Shown here in pieces: positions 8,880 through 20,180 of a stretch of 62,241 nucleotides of DNA. The DNA comes from Marisediminitalea oceani (lineage in GTDB: Bacteria > Pseudomonadota > Gammaproteobacteria > Enterobacterales > Alteromonadaceae): assembly GCF_003731635.1 (NCBI RefSeq), contig NZ_RCUA01000011.1, forward strand, positions 1 through 62,241. Direction: 5' to 3'. A program made the translations under genes and the position numbers. Below the pieces are notes generated by a model. The model ran no database searches. It was not told where the DNA came from and worked only from the letters and a program-made list of their open reading frames with translations. Position 1 is the first letter of the stretch. Every line of letters starts with the position of its first letter.

Positions 8880-11303
8880 CTATCTGATTGCAGCAACCAG
8901 CTCTTCCGGCGCAAAATCATCGACAGCGATAATCTTGGCGCGGCCTTTTTCGGTGCGCTTGAGCAGCTCTGCTTCTGCCTCGCTGATCAGATCCTTCGCC
9001 AGGGCTTCTTCGGCCAGTTGATCTAACTGGGTAAAGCTGCGTTTTTCGCCCAGAGCACGGCAGATATTGTCGAACACCGGCTCTGCTGCCAGTACATCTT
9101 CCAGCGTTTGCTCCAGTTCTCCCGGCAGGCTGCCAGGCTCGCGGGTGAGATACTGGCCCTGTCCAAGGCGGGTTCTGGCAGTACCGGGTTGCTGTAGCAA
9201 TCTGGCAATTGCATGCTCAGTGGCATCGCTCGGCTTGGATACCCGATGACCAAAGGGGATCAGTTTTAACTTTAATACCAGTCCCAGCCACTTAACCGGG
9301 AAGTTATCCAGGAAGTCCATCAGCGCGGTTTCCAGGTTATAAATCAGATCCTGCATTGCCCAGTGAAGTAGCGGCAGGTCTTCATGTTGACGGCCTTCTT
9401 CGTCGAAACGTTTAAGGGTAGCACTGGCCAGGTAAATGTAACTTAACAGGTCGCCAAGGCGTGCTGATAAGCGTTCACGACGTTTCAGCGTGCCGCCAAG
9501 AATGCCCATAGATAAGTCGGTGAGCAACGCCAGGTTAGCACTGTAACCTTGCAGCAGTTGATAATAGCGGGCGGTGCTGTCTTTGAACGGAGACTGGTGG
9601 AAGTAACCGCCGGTGAGCGTAAACCAGATGCTGCGGTACGCATTGGCAAGCGCAAAGCCAATATGGCCAAATACTGCTTTATCGAATGCCTTGATTGCTT
9701 CCTGTTCATCAGAAAGTGCGGCGGCCTTAATTTCGTCCAGCACAAAGGGGTGACAACGCATGGCACCCTGACCAAAAATCATCATGTTACGGGTCAGGAT
9801 GTTAGCGCCTTCTACCGTGATAGAAATAGGCATCCCCTGATAACCGCGGCCAAGATAGTTATTTGGCCCAAGCATAATACCTTTACCACCATGCACATCC
9901 ATGGCGTCGTTCACGGTAACTCGCGACCGTTCGGTGAGATGATATTTACAAATGGCCGAGATCACCGAGGGCTTTTCACCCAGGTCTACGCCCACGGTTG
10001 AGAAGCGGGTTACCGCATCCATCATGTAGGCATTACCGCCGATACGGGCGAGCATCTCTTCCACGCCTTCCATATGCCCGATAGGGAGCTTAAACTGACG
10101 TCTGATACGCGCATAAGCGCCAGTAGACATCGCACAGGATTTGGCGCCGCCAGCAGAGGTGGAGGGCAGGGTAATACAGCGGCCTACCGACAAACACTCC
10201 ATAAGCATCCGCCAGCCTTTACCGGCCATGTCTGCGCCACCAATGATGTAATCCAGCGGTACAAAAATATCGTTACCCCTTACCGGACCGTTCTGAAACG
10301 GTGTATTAAGCGGGAAGTGGCGTCGGCCAACGTCAAGCCCTTTGGTATCATGCGGAATCAGCGCGCAGGTGATACCCAGCTCTTTTTTGCTGCCTAGCAG
10401 ACCATCGGGGTCGTACAGTTTAAAGGCCAGACCAATCACCGTGGCAACCGGTGCCAGGGTAATGTAACGCTTGTCGAATGTCAGGCGCATACCAAGTACT
10501 TCTTCACCTTCCCACTCGCCTTTGCACACAATCCCCTGATCAGGGATTGCACCGGCATCAGAGCCCGCTTCCGGGCTGGTTAAGGCAAAGCAGGGGATCT
10601 CATCGCCACTGGCCAGGCGCGGCAGATAATGATTTTTCTGCGCTTCAGTACCGTAATGCTGAAGGAGTTCACCCGGCCCTAACGAGTTAGGTACCCCAAC
10701 CGTACTTGAGAGCACGGCACTGGTGCCAGCCAGTTTCTGAATAACACGGGACTGGGCAAATGCAGAAAACTCCAGACCACCGTATTCCTTTTTAATGATC
10801 ATGGCGAAGAACTTGTGTTCTTTCAGGTAAGCCCAGACCTCCGACGGCAAATCAGCGTCTTTATGATTTACCTGCCATTCGTCAATCATGCTACAAACTT
10901 TGTCTACCGGTCCGTCGAGAAATGCCTGTTCTTCTGGAGTCAGACGACCCATGGGAATGGCATGCAGTTTCTGCCAGTCAGGGCGGCCGGAAAAGATCTC
11001 GCCGTCCCACCACACGGTACCGGCATCAATGGCTTCCTGCTCGGTGGTCGACATCTCCGGCATGACCTTGCGATAAAAGGCCAGCATCGGCTTGGTGAGG
11101 TAAGGAATACGGATGGATGGCACCGCAAAAGGGGCCATAACAACAATAAACACGAGCCAGCTAAGCAGCCCTAAAGAACCAAAAATAGTACCAACTAACA
11201 GTATGCCGCCTGCAACAATAATGGCATTCATTAAGGGCAGGCGTTGATAGGCGGCCACACACAGTGACAGTATTACCAGTAACACCCAAATAAAATCAGA
11301 CAT
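8880..11303 (-). CDS. fadE: Acyl-CoA dehydrogenase FadE
   Basis: An 807-residue protein of the large FadE type: hydrophobic N-terminal segments (about residues 1-70), a central acyl-CoA dehydrogenase core (about 150-520, with [11 protein letters not shown] and DVHGGKG), and a C-terminal DUF1974 domain. It catalyses the first, FAD-dependent step of fatty acid beta-oxidation at the membrane. The ATG has GAGGAG upstream. A FadR-like palindrome lies 28 bases before the start, so repression relieved by long-chain acyl-CoA is likely. Confidence 0.95.
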   Translation of the reverse strand: MSDFIWVLLVILSLCVAAYQRLPLMNAIIVAGGILLVGTIFGSLGLLSWLVFIVVMAPFAVPSIRIPYLTKPMLAFYRKVMPEMSTTEQEAIDAGTVWWDGEIFSGRPDWQKLHAIPMGRLTPEEQAFLDGPVDKVCSMIDEWQVNHKDADLPSEVWAYLKEHKFFAMIIKKEYGGLEFSAFAQSRVIQKLAGTSAVLSSTVGVPNSLGPGELLQHYGTEAQKNHYLPRLASGDEIPCFALTSPEAGSDAGAIPDQGIVCKGEWEGEEVLGMRLTFDKRYITLAPVATVIGLAFKLYDPDGLLGSKKELGITCALIPHDTKGLDVGRRHFPLNTPFQNGPVRGNDIFVPLDYIIGGADMAGKGWRMLMECLSVGRCITLPSTSAGGAKSCAMSTGAYARIRRQFKLPIGHMEGVEEMLARIGGNAYMMDAVTRFSTVGVDLGEKPSVISAICKYHLTERSRVTVNDAMDVHGGKGIMLGPNNYLGRGYQGMPISITVEGANILTRNMMIFGQGAMRCHPFVLDEIKAAALSDEQEAIKAFDKAVFGHIGFALANAYRSIWFTLTGGYFHQSPFKDSTARYYQLLQGYSANLALLTDLSMGILGGTLKRRERLSARLGDLLSYIYLASATLKRFDEEGRQHEDLPLLHWAMQDLIYNLETALMDFLDNFPVKWLGLVLKLKLIPFGHRVSKPSDATEHAIARLLQQPGTARTRLGQGQYLTREPGSLPGELEQTLEDVLAAEPVFDNICRALGEKRSFTQLDQLAEEALAKDLISEAEAELLKRTEKGRAKIIAVDDFAPEELVAAIR

Positions 11304-11330
11304 TTGTTCTCCTCGTCCAAGTACTCTGTT

Positions 11331-11347
11331 TTGAGGTCTGACCAGAT
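11331..11347 (-). promoter_or_regulatory. FadR-type operator upstream of fadE
   Basis: On the minus strand the 17-mer ATCTGGTCAGACCTCAA matches the FadR half-site pattern CTGGTC-n-GACC closely. It ends 28 bases upstream of the fadE ATG, a repressor position. The site pattern is established for gammaproteobacterial FadR; binding here is inferred. Confidence 0.7.
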
Positions 11348-11500
11348 ACCTTAAAGCTATCCTCGCTGCGGCGAAAAATCAAGTTATAGTGTGATGACAA
11401 CTGGCTGAGGCAGTGTCATAAAATAATGACGAATGACATGACAGGCGTGGATATCGGCAAGACGTGAGAGTGGCATGCACTATGGCATGCCACCAGAAGA

Positions 11501-12268
11501 TTAATCGCTGCGCTTGGTGGAAAAGGCTTTTAAGCGTAAGTCGCCTTGTTCGTCACCGTCTTTAAACTGCTGTAAACGCACCAGCTGGTAGTTTAAGTCC
11601 GGTGCAAACCAGGCCAGTGTGTAGCGGCTTTTTGACTCGCGCACGATTTCTACTTTAATGGCTTCAATTTTGCCATAGGGTAAATCAACGGTTTCTTTAC
11701 CCAGTACGCGCATACCGTAATGGCGCTGCTGGCCGCGGTAATTAATAAAGTCGTAACTTAAATCTTCTACTCCCCGGGACAGGCGAATAGGCGCATCAAG
11801 GCGGTACAGCTGGTTATCCAGCTCGCCCTGCCAGGGCAGCGAGTAAGCTTCGTCATCTTTGTTAATTTGGATCTGCCCGCCATCATCGCCAGGAAATTCC
11901 ACTTTCAGGCTTTTGTCCGGGCCGGTGCCGGTGCGTGAGTAGTTGTATTGCTGCGGCACCAGGTGATCGCCCTCAACCATAAATATAGAATGTTCAAAGC
12001 GTTTATCCGACAGAAAGAATTTAGAGACTTTAGACTGATAGGTCAGTGAATAAAGACCTTCGGATAATTCTTCCAGTGATATTTTGGCGGAGCCCAGATT
12101 ATCGTCCCATTTGTAAGCGTAATAAACGGCTTCAAAGGGGGTGATTAGATTGGTGGAGTCTGATGGGGTGGTGTCGGCCAGTGCCGACACACATAATAAG
12201 CCTGACAGGAGCGTCAGGGCCAGAGATTTAGTCGTTCGCGTAACCGTTGTCCGGAAGAACTTTACCAT
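11501..12268 (-). CDS. DUF3108 domain-containing exported protein
   Basis: A 255-residue protein with an N-terminal signal peptide (basic start, then SLALTLLSGLLCVSALA, cleavage after about residue 31) and a beta-rich DUF3108 body (ITPFEAVYYAYKW, then SKVSKFFLSDKRFE). Family members are periplasmic or envelope proteins of unknown function, often beside purN. The ATG has AAGG upstream and lies inside the purN 3' end, a 41-base overlap in another frame that suggests coupling. Confidence 0.85.
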   Translation of the reverse strand: MVKFFRTTVTRTTKSLALTLLSGLLCVSALADTTPSDSTNLITPFEAVYYAYKWDDNLGSAKISLEELSEGLYSLTYQSKVSKFFLSDKRFEHSIFMVEGDHLVPQQYNYSRTGTGPDKSLKVEFPGDDGGQIQINKDDEAYSLPWQGELDNQLYRLDAPIRLSRGVEDLSYDFINYRGQQRHYGMRVLGKETVDLPYGKIEAIKVEIVRESKSRYTLAWFAPDLNYQLVRLQQFKDGDEQGDLRLKAFSTKRSD

Positions 12269-12875
12269 CTAATAATGCCTTATTGTTGTTCATTTTAAGC
12301 CGGCCACTGCAATACCAGTGAACCACTAGCGGGTAAATACTACGTTCCTGCTCCTGTACCCGTTGGGCGAGGGCATCGGCGTTATCATCTTCAAACACCG
12401 GGACTTTACATTGAATGATGACAGGCCCGCCGTCAAGCTCGGGCGTCACAAAATGAACACTCAGGCCGTGTTCATCGTCATCATTATCCAGTGCACGCTG
12501 ATGAGTATTTAACCCTTTGTACTTGGGCAACAAAGATGGGTGAATGTTCAATAGGCGGCCGCTAAAATGTTCGACAAACTCACTGGTGAGAATGCGCATA
12601 AAGCCGGCCAGCACAACGCAATCAGGCTGATAACTGTCCAGGGTGGTCAGTAGGGCCTGATCATAGGTTTCACGGTCTTCGTACTGTTTGTGATCCAAAC
12701 AGATGGCTTCGATGCCCGCATTGCGGGCTCTTTCCAGACCATATGCGTCGGGGCGGTTAGAGATGACGCAGGCAATATTCGCATTGATTTTGCCGGCCTC
12801 TACCCAGTCGATAATGGCCTGCAGGTTAGAGCCATTACCCGAGATCATGACGCAAATGTTAGGTGTTGTACTCAT
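12228..12875 (-). CDS. purN: Phosphoribosylglycinamide formyltransferase PurN
   Basis: A 215-residue formyl-tetrahydrofolate-dependent GAR transformylase, third step of purine synthesis. Visible features are ICVMISGNGSNLQ at the N-terminus, the catalytic motif in LLNIHPSLLPKYKG, and SVHFVTPELDGGPVI. I chose the ATG at 12875, 4 bases after the purM stop, rather than an upstream in-frame ATG inside purM, because the family N-terminus begins there. Standard purM-purN operon. Confidence 0.95.
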   Translation of the reverse strand: MSTTPNICVMISGNGSNLQAIIDWVEAGKINANIACVISNRPDAYGLERARNAGIEAICLDHKQYEDRETYDQALLTTLDSYQPDCVVLAGFMRILTSEFVEHFSGRLLNIHPSLLPKYKGLNTHQRALDNDDDEHGLSVHFVTPELDGGPVIIQCKVPVFEDDNADALAQRVQEQERSIYPLVVHWYCSGRLKMNNNKALLDGKVLPDNGYAND

Positions 12876-12879
12876 GTGA

Positions 12880-13917
12880 CTAATTGATCTCAACCTGATT
12901 TTCGCCGTCCAGGTCGGCAATTTCACCTAACAGCCAGGCTTTCTCACCGGCGTCGTTTAACACAGCCAGGGCCGCATCCACATCCTGCTCGTCTACTACC
13001 AGGATCAGGCCAACACCGCAGTTAAAGGTACGGTACATTTCGTGGGTTTCTACGTTACCGTTGTCCTGTAACCAGTTGAATACCGCGGGCCATTGCCAGC
13101 TGTTGGCATCTACAACGGCTTTTTTGTCGTCAGGCAGTACGCGCGGGATATTTTCCCAGAAGCCGCCACCGGTGATGTGCGAGATGGCTGCAACTTTCAC
13201 GCTTTCCAGTAACTTAAGTACCGATTTCACGTAAATGCGTGTTGGGGCAAGCAGTTGGTCGATAACCGGTGAGCCGTTCAGGTCAGCATTTACATCGGCA
13301 CCACTGACTTCGATGATCTTACGGATTAATGAGTAGCCATTAGAATGTGGGCCGGATGAACCCAGCGCCAGAATTTTCTGTCCCGCTTTAACCGTGCTGC
13401 CGTCAATCACATCATCTGCTTCTACTACACCAACACAGAAACCCGCGATATCGTAATCGTCACCGTGATACATGCCGGGCATTTCTGCCGTTTCGCCACC
13501 AATCAGGGCACAGCCAGCTTGCTCACAACCGGTGCCAATGCCCGATACCACTGCTGCGGCCGTATCGACATTCAGTTTACCTGTAGCATAGTAATCGAGG
13601 AAAAACAGAGGCTCAGCGCCCTGAACAATCAGGTCGTTTACGCACATCGCAACCAGATCGATTCCCACGCTGTCGTGACGCTCAAAGTCCATGGCTAAGC
13701 GTAACTTGGTACCAACACCATCTGTTCCAGATACCAACAACGGATTTTTGTATTTTTCCGGCAGTGAACACAGTGCACCAAAACCACCTAAACCACCGCG
13801 CACTTCAGGGCGGTGAGTGCGTTTGGTAACGGACTTGATGCGTTCAACGAGTTGGTTTCCAGCGTCGATATCGACACCGGCATCTTTATAACTTAATGAT
13901 GTATTTTTTTCAGACAC
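12880..13917 (-). CDS. purM: Phosphoribosylformylglycinamidine cyclo-ligase PurM
   Basis: A 345-residue AIR synthase that closes the imidazole ring with [18 protein letters not shown] at the N-terminus, the GTDGVGTK loop, and [10 protein letters not shown] near residue 255 identify it. I prefer the GTG at 13917, which has AAGG seven bases upstream and gives the family N-terminus; an in-frame ATG at 13935 would add six residues without a ribosome binding site. First gene of purMN. Confidence 0.94.
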   Translation of the reverse strand: MSEKNTSLSYKDAGVDIDAGNQLVERIKSVTKRTHRPEVRGGLGGFGALCSLPEKYKNPLLVSGTDGVGTKLRLAMDFERHDSVGIDLVAMCVNDLIVQGAEPLFFLDYYATGKLNVDTAAAVVSGIGTGCEQAGCALIGGETAEMPGMYHGDDYDIAGFCVGVVEADDVIDGSTVKAGQKILALGSSGPHSNGYSLIRKIIEVSGADVNADLNGSPVIDQLLAPTRIYVKSVLKLLESVKVAAISHITGGGFWENIPRVLPDDKKAVVDANSWQWPAVFNWLQDNGNVETHEMYRTFNCGVGLILVVDEQDVDAALAVLNDAGEKAWLLGEIADLDGENQVEIN

Positions 13918-14167
13918 GGGTAAGCCTTGTTGCATGGACTGGTTTGAATGCGCGGATTCTACCAGTATCCGGGGGTAAGTCCAACGTGTATGCAGGGTTT
14001 ACTTGGTAAATTGCACCAATGTTTAATCACGTGTCTGTATAAATTGTCGCCAGTCAGTCCGCATATTGTTTACCAGAACGCAGATAAGCCAATAATTAAG
14101 GTGAAAAACGTGTTTAAATAGATAACAATAAACCGTCCGAGGGGCGTGCACCTTTATTGCGATTAAC

Positions 14168-15505
14168 ATGGAGTTTGCGAAGCTTTTGCCCGTAGCAGAA
14201 TTACTTAATTTACCGAGAAAACTCTCGCAGTTGACGGCCGCCATTACCTTACTGGTAGGTAGTGCCTGGCTCGGCATGGCCCACGCCAGTTCCACTGTTG
14301 AACTCGGTACCGGCAAGGTATCGGTAGACAACAAGTCCAGCCGCGCACTCAGCAACGGCACCCGCGCAGCGCTTGAACAGTTGCTGGTAAAAATCACCGG
14401 GCAACAGGATATCAGTGATTATCAAACCGTTGATATCATTCGCCGTAATGCCAACCGTTATCTGCGGGCTTACCGCTTTACCGAAGAACAGGGCGAGTTG
14501 TTCTTAGTTGCAGAATTCGACCGCGAACTTATTGAAACCGAACTGGTTAAACAAGGCTTGCCTATCTGGGGAAGCCGACGCCCGGATGCATTGTTATGGC
14601 TCGCCATCGAAGATGCCGACGGTGAGCGCCGTATTGTCGACGACGGCAATCAGAGTGAACTGGCAAGGATGACTCGTCGCCAGGCCGAAACCCGCGGCGT
14701 GCCTTTAGCCTTACCGCTGATGGATCTGGACGACACGCTTACCATTAATGGCTACGACGTGTGGGGCTTGTTTCCCGAACAGCTCGTTAATGCAGCCAGT
14801 CGCTATAACGTAGATTACGTGCTGGCCGCGCGGCTATATCCAAACCGCACACGCGAAATTGTATATCGCGAACCAGAACGCCCGGTATCCACCCGGTTTA
14901 TTCCTGAACCTTTTAATGTGCCTGCACTGCGAGTCAATGAATTTGGCGAGGTTATTCTACCTTTACTGGCGGAAATGGACGCAATTGAAATGTCTTGGGT
15001 AGAAAAAGAATCTGCCAGTGGGCCGGTGTTTACCCAGGAAGAGTTTTCCACGGTTGCGGCGCGTGCTAAAAAAGGCCGCTATTCATTGGATTATTTGTAT
15101 CTGGCCGCCAATCAGGGCGCTTATCAGATCACCCACGACACGCTTATCGGCGATGAGCCCGAAGCGCTGCTAACCACCTTTATTAACGACTACGCTAATT
15201 ACCTCGGTCAGAATTTTTCGATTTTACCTACCGATGGTAATGCCGCGCAGGCAATTGAAATTTCAGTGGGTAATCTGTCGAGCCTGGCGGGTGTGGTTGC
15301 GGTACAAAACTACTTAAAGAACCTTAGCGTGACCGACAAAGTCATGCTGGTTAAACAGCAGGGGATGGTGAGTACGTTCCGCCTTAATCTGCTGGGTACT
15401 GAGCAGGACCTGCGCTCAGTGTTATCACTCGATAGCCAGTTACAGCCGTTGACCGATGCCTTTGGTCAGCCTCTGGAAGGCATGCATTACTTCTGGAGTC
15501 AGTAA
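14168..15505 (+). CDS. DUF2066 domain-containing exported protein
   Basis: A 445-residue protein with an N-terminal signal-like segment (about residues 20-41, ending AHAS) followed by a DUF2066 body (VELGTGKVSVDNKSSRAL, then RYLRAYRFTEE). The molecular role is unknown. It sits between purM (divergent) and hda (2 bases downstream), which is where this family usually occurs in marine gammaproteobacteria. No good ribosome binding site precedes the ATG, so the exact start is uncertain. Confidence 0.82.
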   Translation: MEFAKLLPVAELLNLPRKLSQLTAAITLLVGSAWLGMAHASSTVELGTGKVSVDNKSSRALSNGTRAALEQLLVKITGQQDISDYQTVDIIRRNANRYLRAYRFTEEQGELFLVAEFDRELIETELVKQGLPIWGSRRPDALLWLAIEDADGERRIVDDGNQSELARMTRRQAETRGVPLALPLMDLDDTLTINGYDVWGLFPEQLVNAASRYNVDYVLAARLYPNRTREIVYREPERPVSTRFIPEPFNVPALRVNEFGEVILPLLAEMDAIEMSWVEKESASGPVFTQEEFSTVAARAKKGRYSLDYLYLAANQGAYQITHDTLIGDEPEALLTTFINDYANYLGQNFSILPTDGNAAQAIEISVGNLSSLAGVVAVQNYLKNLSVTDKVMLVKQQGMVSTFRLNLLGTEQDLRSVLSLDSQLQPLTDAFGQPLEGMHYFWSQ

Positions 15506-15507
15506 CC

Positions 15508-16263
15508 ATGCAGCTGCCTTTACCGGTTACGCTTCCTGATGACGAGACCTTCGACAGCTTTATTTCCGGCGGGAATGATGAGGTGGTGTCGTTATTAAGT
15601 TGTGTGGCTAGCCATTCGCCCGACTGGCGTGGCGAACCGGCTCTGGCGTTACTGGATGCGGCATCCATTCCACTTATTAATCTGGTAGGCAGTTCCGGGC
15701 GTGGTAAAAGCCATTTGCTTTACGCCACGTGCCATCAGCTGGCGGCCCGGGAAATTCCACATGCCTATGTGAATTTTACGGATGTGGTTAATTTATCGCC
15801 CAAGCTGCTTGAGGCGCTCGAACAATTGCCGGTGATTTGTCTGGATAATCTGGAAGCCATTGCCGGCCATGCAGCATGGGAAGAAGCAGTGTTTGATCTG
15901 ATTAACCGCGTAAGCGAAACGCGCATTGGCCTGTTGATTGTGGCAGCGCAGTCTGGCCCGAATGCCAGTAATGTGCGGCTGCCGGACCTGCGTTCGCGTA
16001 TCAGTGCCGGATTAACTTACCAGTTAGTATCGCTTAATGATGAACAGCGCGGTGAAGTGTTAAGCTCGCGGGCACAGCAGCGGGGGTTATCCTTGTCGGC
16101 CCAGGCGCTGCATTACTTGCTCAACCACAGTCAGCGGGATCTACCAAGTTTAATGGCGCTGCTCGACCGACTCGACCAGCGCTCATTACAAGAGCAAAAG
16201 AAAATCTCAGTCGCTCTGGTTAAACGAGAGCTGGCTGAGGACACGGATCCCTCCGCGTCTTAA
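15508..16263 (+). CDS. hda: DnaA regulatory inactivator Hda
   Basis: A 251-residue AAA+ protein related to DnaA domain III. The N-terminal QLPLPV is the clamp-binding motif by which Hda docks on the beta sliding clamp; the P-loop is GSSGRGKSH (61-69), and VICLDNLEAI near residue 110 fits Walker B. Hda stimulates ATP hydrolysis by DnaA after initiation. GGAG precedes the ATG, 2 bases after the DUF2066 gene. Its TAA overlaps the stop of the convergent lipoprotein gene. Confidence 0.94.
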   Translation: MQLPLPVTLPDDETFDSFISGGNDEVVSLLSCVASHSPDWRGEPALALLDAASIPLINLVGSSGRGKSHLLYATCHQLAAREIPHAYVNFTDVVNLSPKLLEALEQLPVICLDNLEAIAGHAAWEEAVFDLINRVSETRIGLLIVAAQSGPNASNVRLPDLRSRISAGLTYQLVSLNDEQRGEVLSSRAQQRGLSLSAQALHYLLNHSQRDLPSLMALLDRLDQRSLQEQKKISVALVKRELAEDTDPSAS

Positions 16264-18199
16264 TATCTCAGGTGATTATCCCAGTGCCTCATTTGCAGGG
16301 CCGGGCGATAAGGCTTGTCTGAATCCTCCAGACGCAATGGTGATACCCGTTGCGAATCGGTCAGTGACTCAAAATCGTACCACGATGTATTGGCCCGCAG
16401 TTGAATAGTGGCCGGTAATTCCGCCTGGATCTGCGCCACATTGAGGCTGGGTAATACCCGTTCTACCGTGAACGCCGTTCTGGCCTGCAGGGTATCCTGA
16501 TTTATCCGGTTGCGCTGGCCCCAGGTGATTAGGGCATCGGGATTGTTATTGTTGCCAATTACGCCCACATCGGCACTGACACCCAAACGATGCAGCATCA
16601 TAAACCGTTCGAATAAGGTCGCATAGTCCTCACGCTCGGTATAATAAGCATAAAACGCTGGCGCAGTATCTGCACTGAATTCATCAGCGGCTTCACTCGC
16701 CGTGTAATTACGCTGCGCGGTAGTTGCCGTTTCGCCGCCAAAGGAGACATCTGCCAGTGCGTCCAGCACGGATGAGCTCAGCGGGTACTGGTTGTACAGT
16801 AAAGTAGACTGGGGCGCATTGTTCTGGAAGAAACTAAGTGGCGTTTGCGAATCTGCGATACTTGCCCAGGACGTTGGCGGGAAGAAGTCATTGGCATGAG
16901 CCAGCTCGTGGTACATCAACCAGGACAGGGCCGCTTCCAATTGCTCCAGATTACGGCTGTTGCGGTTGCTCGCAGCCAGCGAGGCCTGCGGGTAGTAATA
17001 GCTGTCGTTCTTAACGTAGCGCCAGTAAATACCAAACTGCAAATCGTTACCAAAATCACTGCGGTAGTCAGGCGCTGTATTTAACGTATCCCGCTCCTCG
17101 GGCGTACGCCAGAAGTTGCGGGCATCAAGGTAAATAGCGCCGGTGCGGACCCAGTAAAAAGACGGGCGCACGTCGTAAGAAATTACCACCGCCGTAACTC
17201 CGCGCAGCAAATTCAGCATATCTTCTGAGGTAGCCGAATTTTGCAGGAACTCAGCAAAGCGATCGCCCATCCACGGGTGCGACACCAGTGTTTTATTCAA
17301 AATGGTTTCAATGGTGGGGTTACTGGTTTGCATGCCAATTAATGGCAATTCGTTAAAGGTACAGCTGTTAACCAGCAGATTGGTATACACACACTCATTC
17401 AACCCATCTGCCCAGGGCGTGTCGGCCCGGTACGGAATGAGATCGGTGGTAAGGAACATGTCGTTCTGGGTGAAAATACCACTACTGCTTACCGGGGCAT
17501 CGTTGATCCCGACTAATACGGTATCACTGGCGGTAGTGCCATCGTCAAAAGTCAGGGTGACCGAGAATTCCATCACTTCGTCTTTAGTCACTTCCGGAGC
17601 AGCAAAAAAGGCGCTTTGTAGCGGTCCGCCGGTGCTGTCTTCCTGATACACAATGTCTTCGGCTTCTGGCCCGGCAAGTTGCTCCCATTGTGCATCAGTG
17701 ATGATTTTGGCGGTGGGTGAATCAACTCGCAAAGATACCCGGCCACGCTCGGTTGCCATATGGTCGAGGCGAATATTGGCCTGGTTATCCTCTGTTGTTG
17801 CTTCGGCATTGAGGCTGAAATTTAACGAGCGCTGCTGACCATTTGTCGTAGTGGTCGTTACCGTAAATTCATAGCTGCCGGCGGCCGGGATATCAAAGCC
17901 GACGGCCTGGGTATGGGCTGCCAGTAAATCAACCACAGGGCCGCTGGTTTGCTGCCAGTCAATGTTATCGAGGGATTGGCTGTCGTTGCTTAATACAACA
18001 AATCCAACCGATGCGCCGACGCTGGCATCCAGTTCGCCGAACAGGCGCAGGTTATCTGCAGTGAGGGCCGGTTCAACCTCTGTGAATCCGGGCGTTGGAG
18101 AACCTGGTGTTGGGGTTACGGTGCTGCCACCGCTATCGCCACCACCGCCACAACCACCGATCAATAACGCAGCCGATAAAGCGGCCGCGGTGCGGGTGG

Positions 18200-18227
<28 letters not shown>
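16260..18227 (-). CDS. Putative zinc-metalloprotease-like lipoprotein with HELAH motif
   Basis: A 655-residue lipoprotein. The lipobox LLIGGC puts the lipidated Cys at residue 26, followed by a Gly/Ser/Thr/Pro linker, two immunoglobulin-like segments (about 60-240, PKD-like), and a C-terminal domain with HELAH at 440-444. That matches the HExxH zinc signature, and SEAADEFSAD downstream could supply the third ligand. I do not recognise a named family; protease activity is inferred. The ATG at 18227 directly precedes the signal peptide and lies inside the DUF2069 gene end (28-base overlap). The tail overlaps hda by 4 bases. Confidence 0.72.
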
Positions 18228-19595
<1,368 letters not shown>

Positions 19596-19622
19596 AGTAT
19601 TCTACTTATTCATTGTGTTGTT

Positions 19623-20180
19623 ATGATAGCGCCAGTTGTTGTACTTACGGTTATCGGGTTGAACAGATTGAAAATTGTCGCAGATTATAAACGAATTACG
19701 CAACAACGTGGATCTTTCCGTGTTGTCATCATGGTTTTGGTTGGTTTGCTGGCATTGGCAGGCGGTATTGCCCTTAGAAGCCTGCAGCCGTTAACCCTTA
19801 ACACGGTGCAGGGCCAGCCTTTCAGCTGGCAAAGCGAGCAATGGACCGTGGTCAACTTTTTTGCTGAATGGTGTCAGCCTTGTCTGCGGGAAATTCCCGA
19901 ACTCAACCATGTATACAATGACCAACAATACAGAGTGCTGGGCGTGAGTTTTGACGAACTCGATCACGAAGCACTCAGTGGTGTTGTCGCACGGCAAAAC
20001 ATCCGCTTTCCGGTAGTGATTAGCGAGGCAGTAGCGGATTTGCCGGTATCCATGCCCATTGTGCTGCCCACTACTTATATTATTTCTCCCGCCGGCGAGG
20101 TGACCATGACCATTCGCGGCGAAGTAACTCAACAAAAGCTGCAAAAGGCCATTAAACAGGCCCAATCAGAACTGCTTTAG
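19623..20180 (+). CDS. TlpA/ResA-like membrane-anchored thioredoxin
   Basis: A thioredoxin-like protein with an N-terminal membrane anchor (about residues 34-54) and a periplasmic redox domain carrying the CQPC active site after FFAEW. A cis-Pro is present in VLPTTY. It probably reduces exported disulfides. The start is uncertain: the ATG at 19623 lacks a ribosome binding site, an ATG at 19572 would overlap arsC, and TTG codons near 19668 are possible. The 3' end overlaps bepA by 15 bases tail to tail. Confidence 0.83.
   Translation: MIAPVVVLTVIGLNRLKIVADYKRITQQRGSFRVVIMVLVGLLALAGGIALRSLQPLTLNTVQGQPFSWQSEQWTVVNFFAEWCQPCLREIPELNHVYNDQQYRVLGVSFDELDHEALSGVVARQNIRFPVVISEAVADLPVSMPIVLPTTYIISPAGEVTMTIRGEVTQQKLQKAIKQAQSELL

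Noticed and set aside
9549..10001. 150-codon plus-strand open frame antisense to fadE
   Set aside because: It lies wholly within a strongly supported gene and has no ribosome binding site or recognisable domain.
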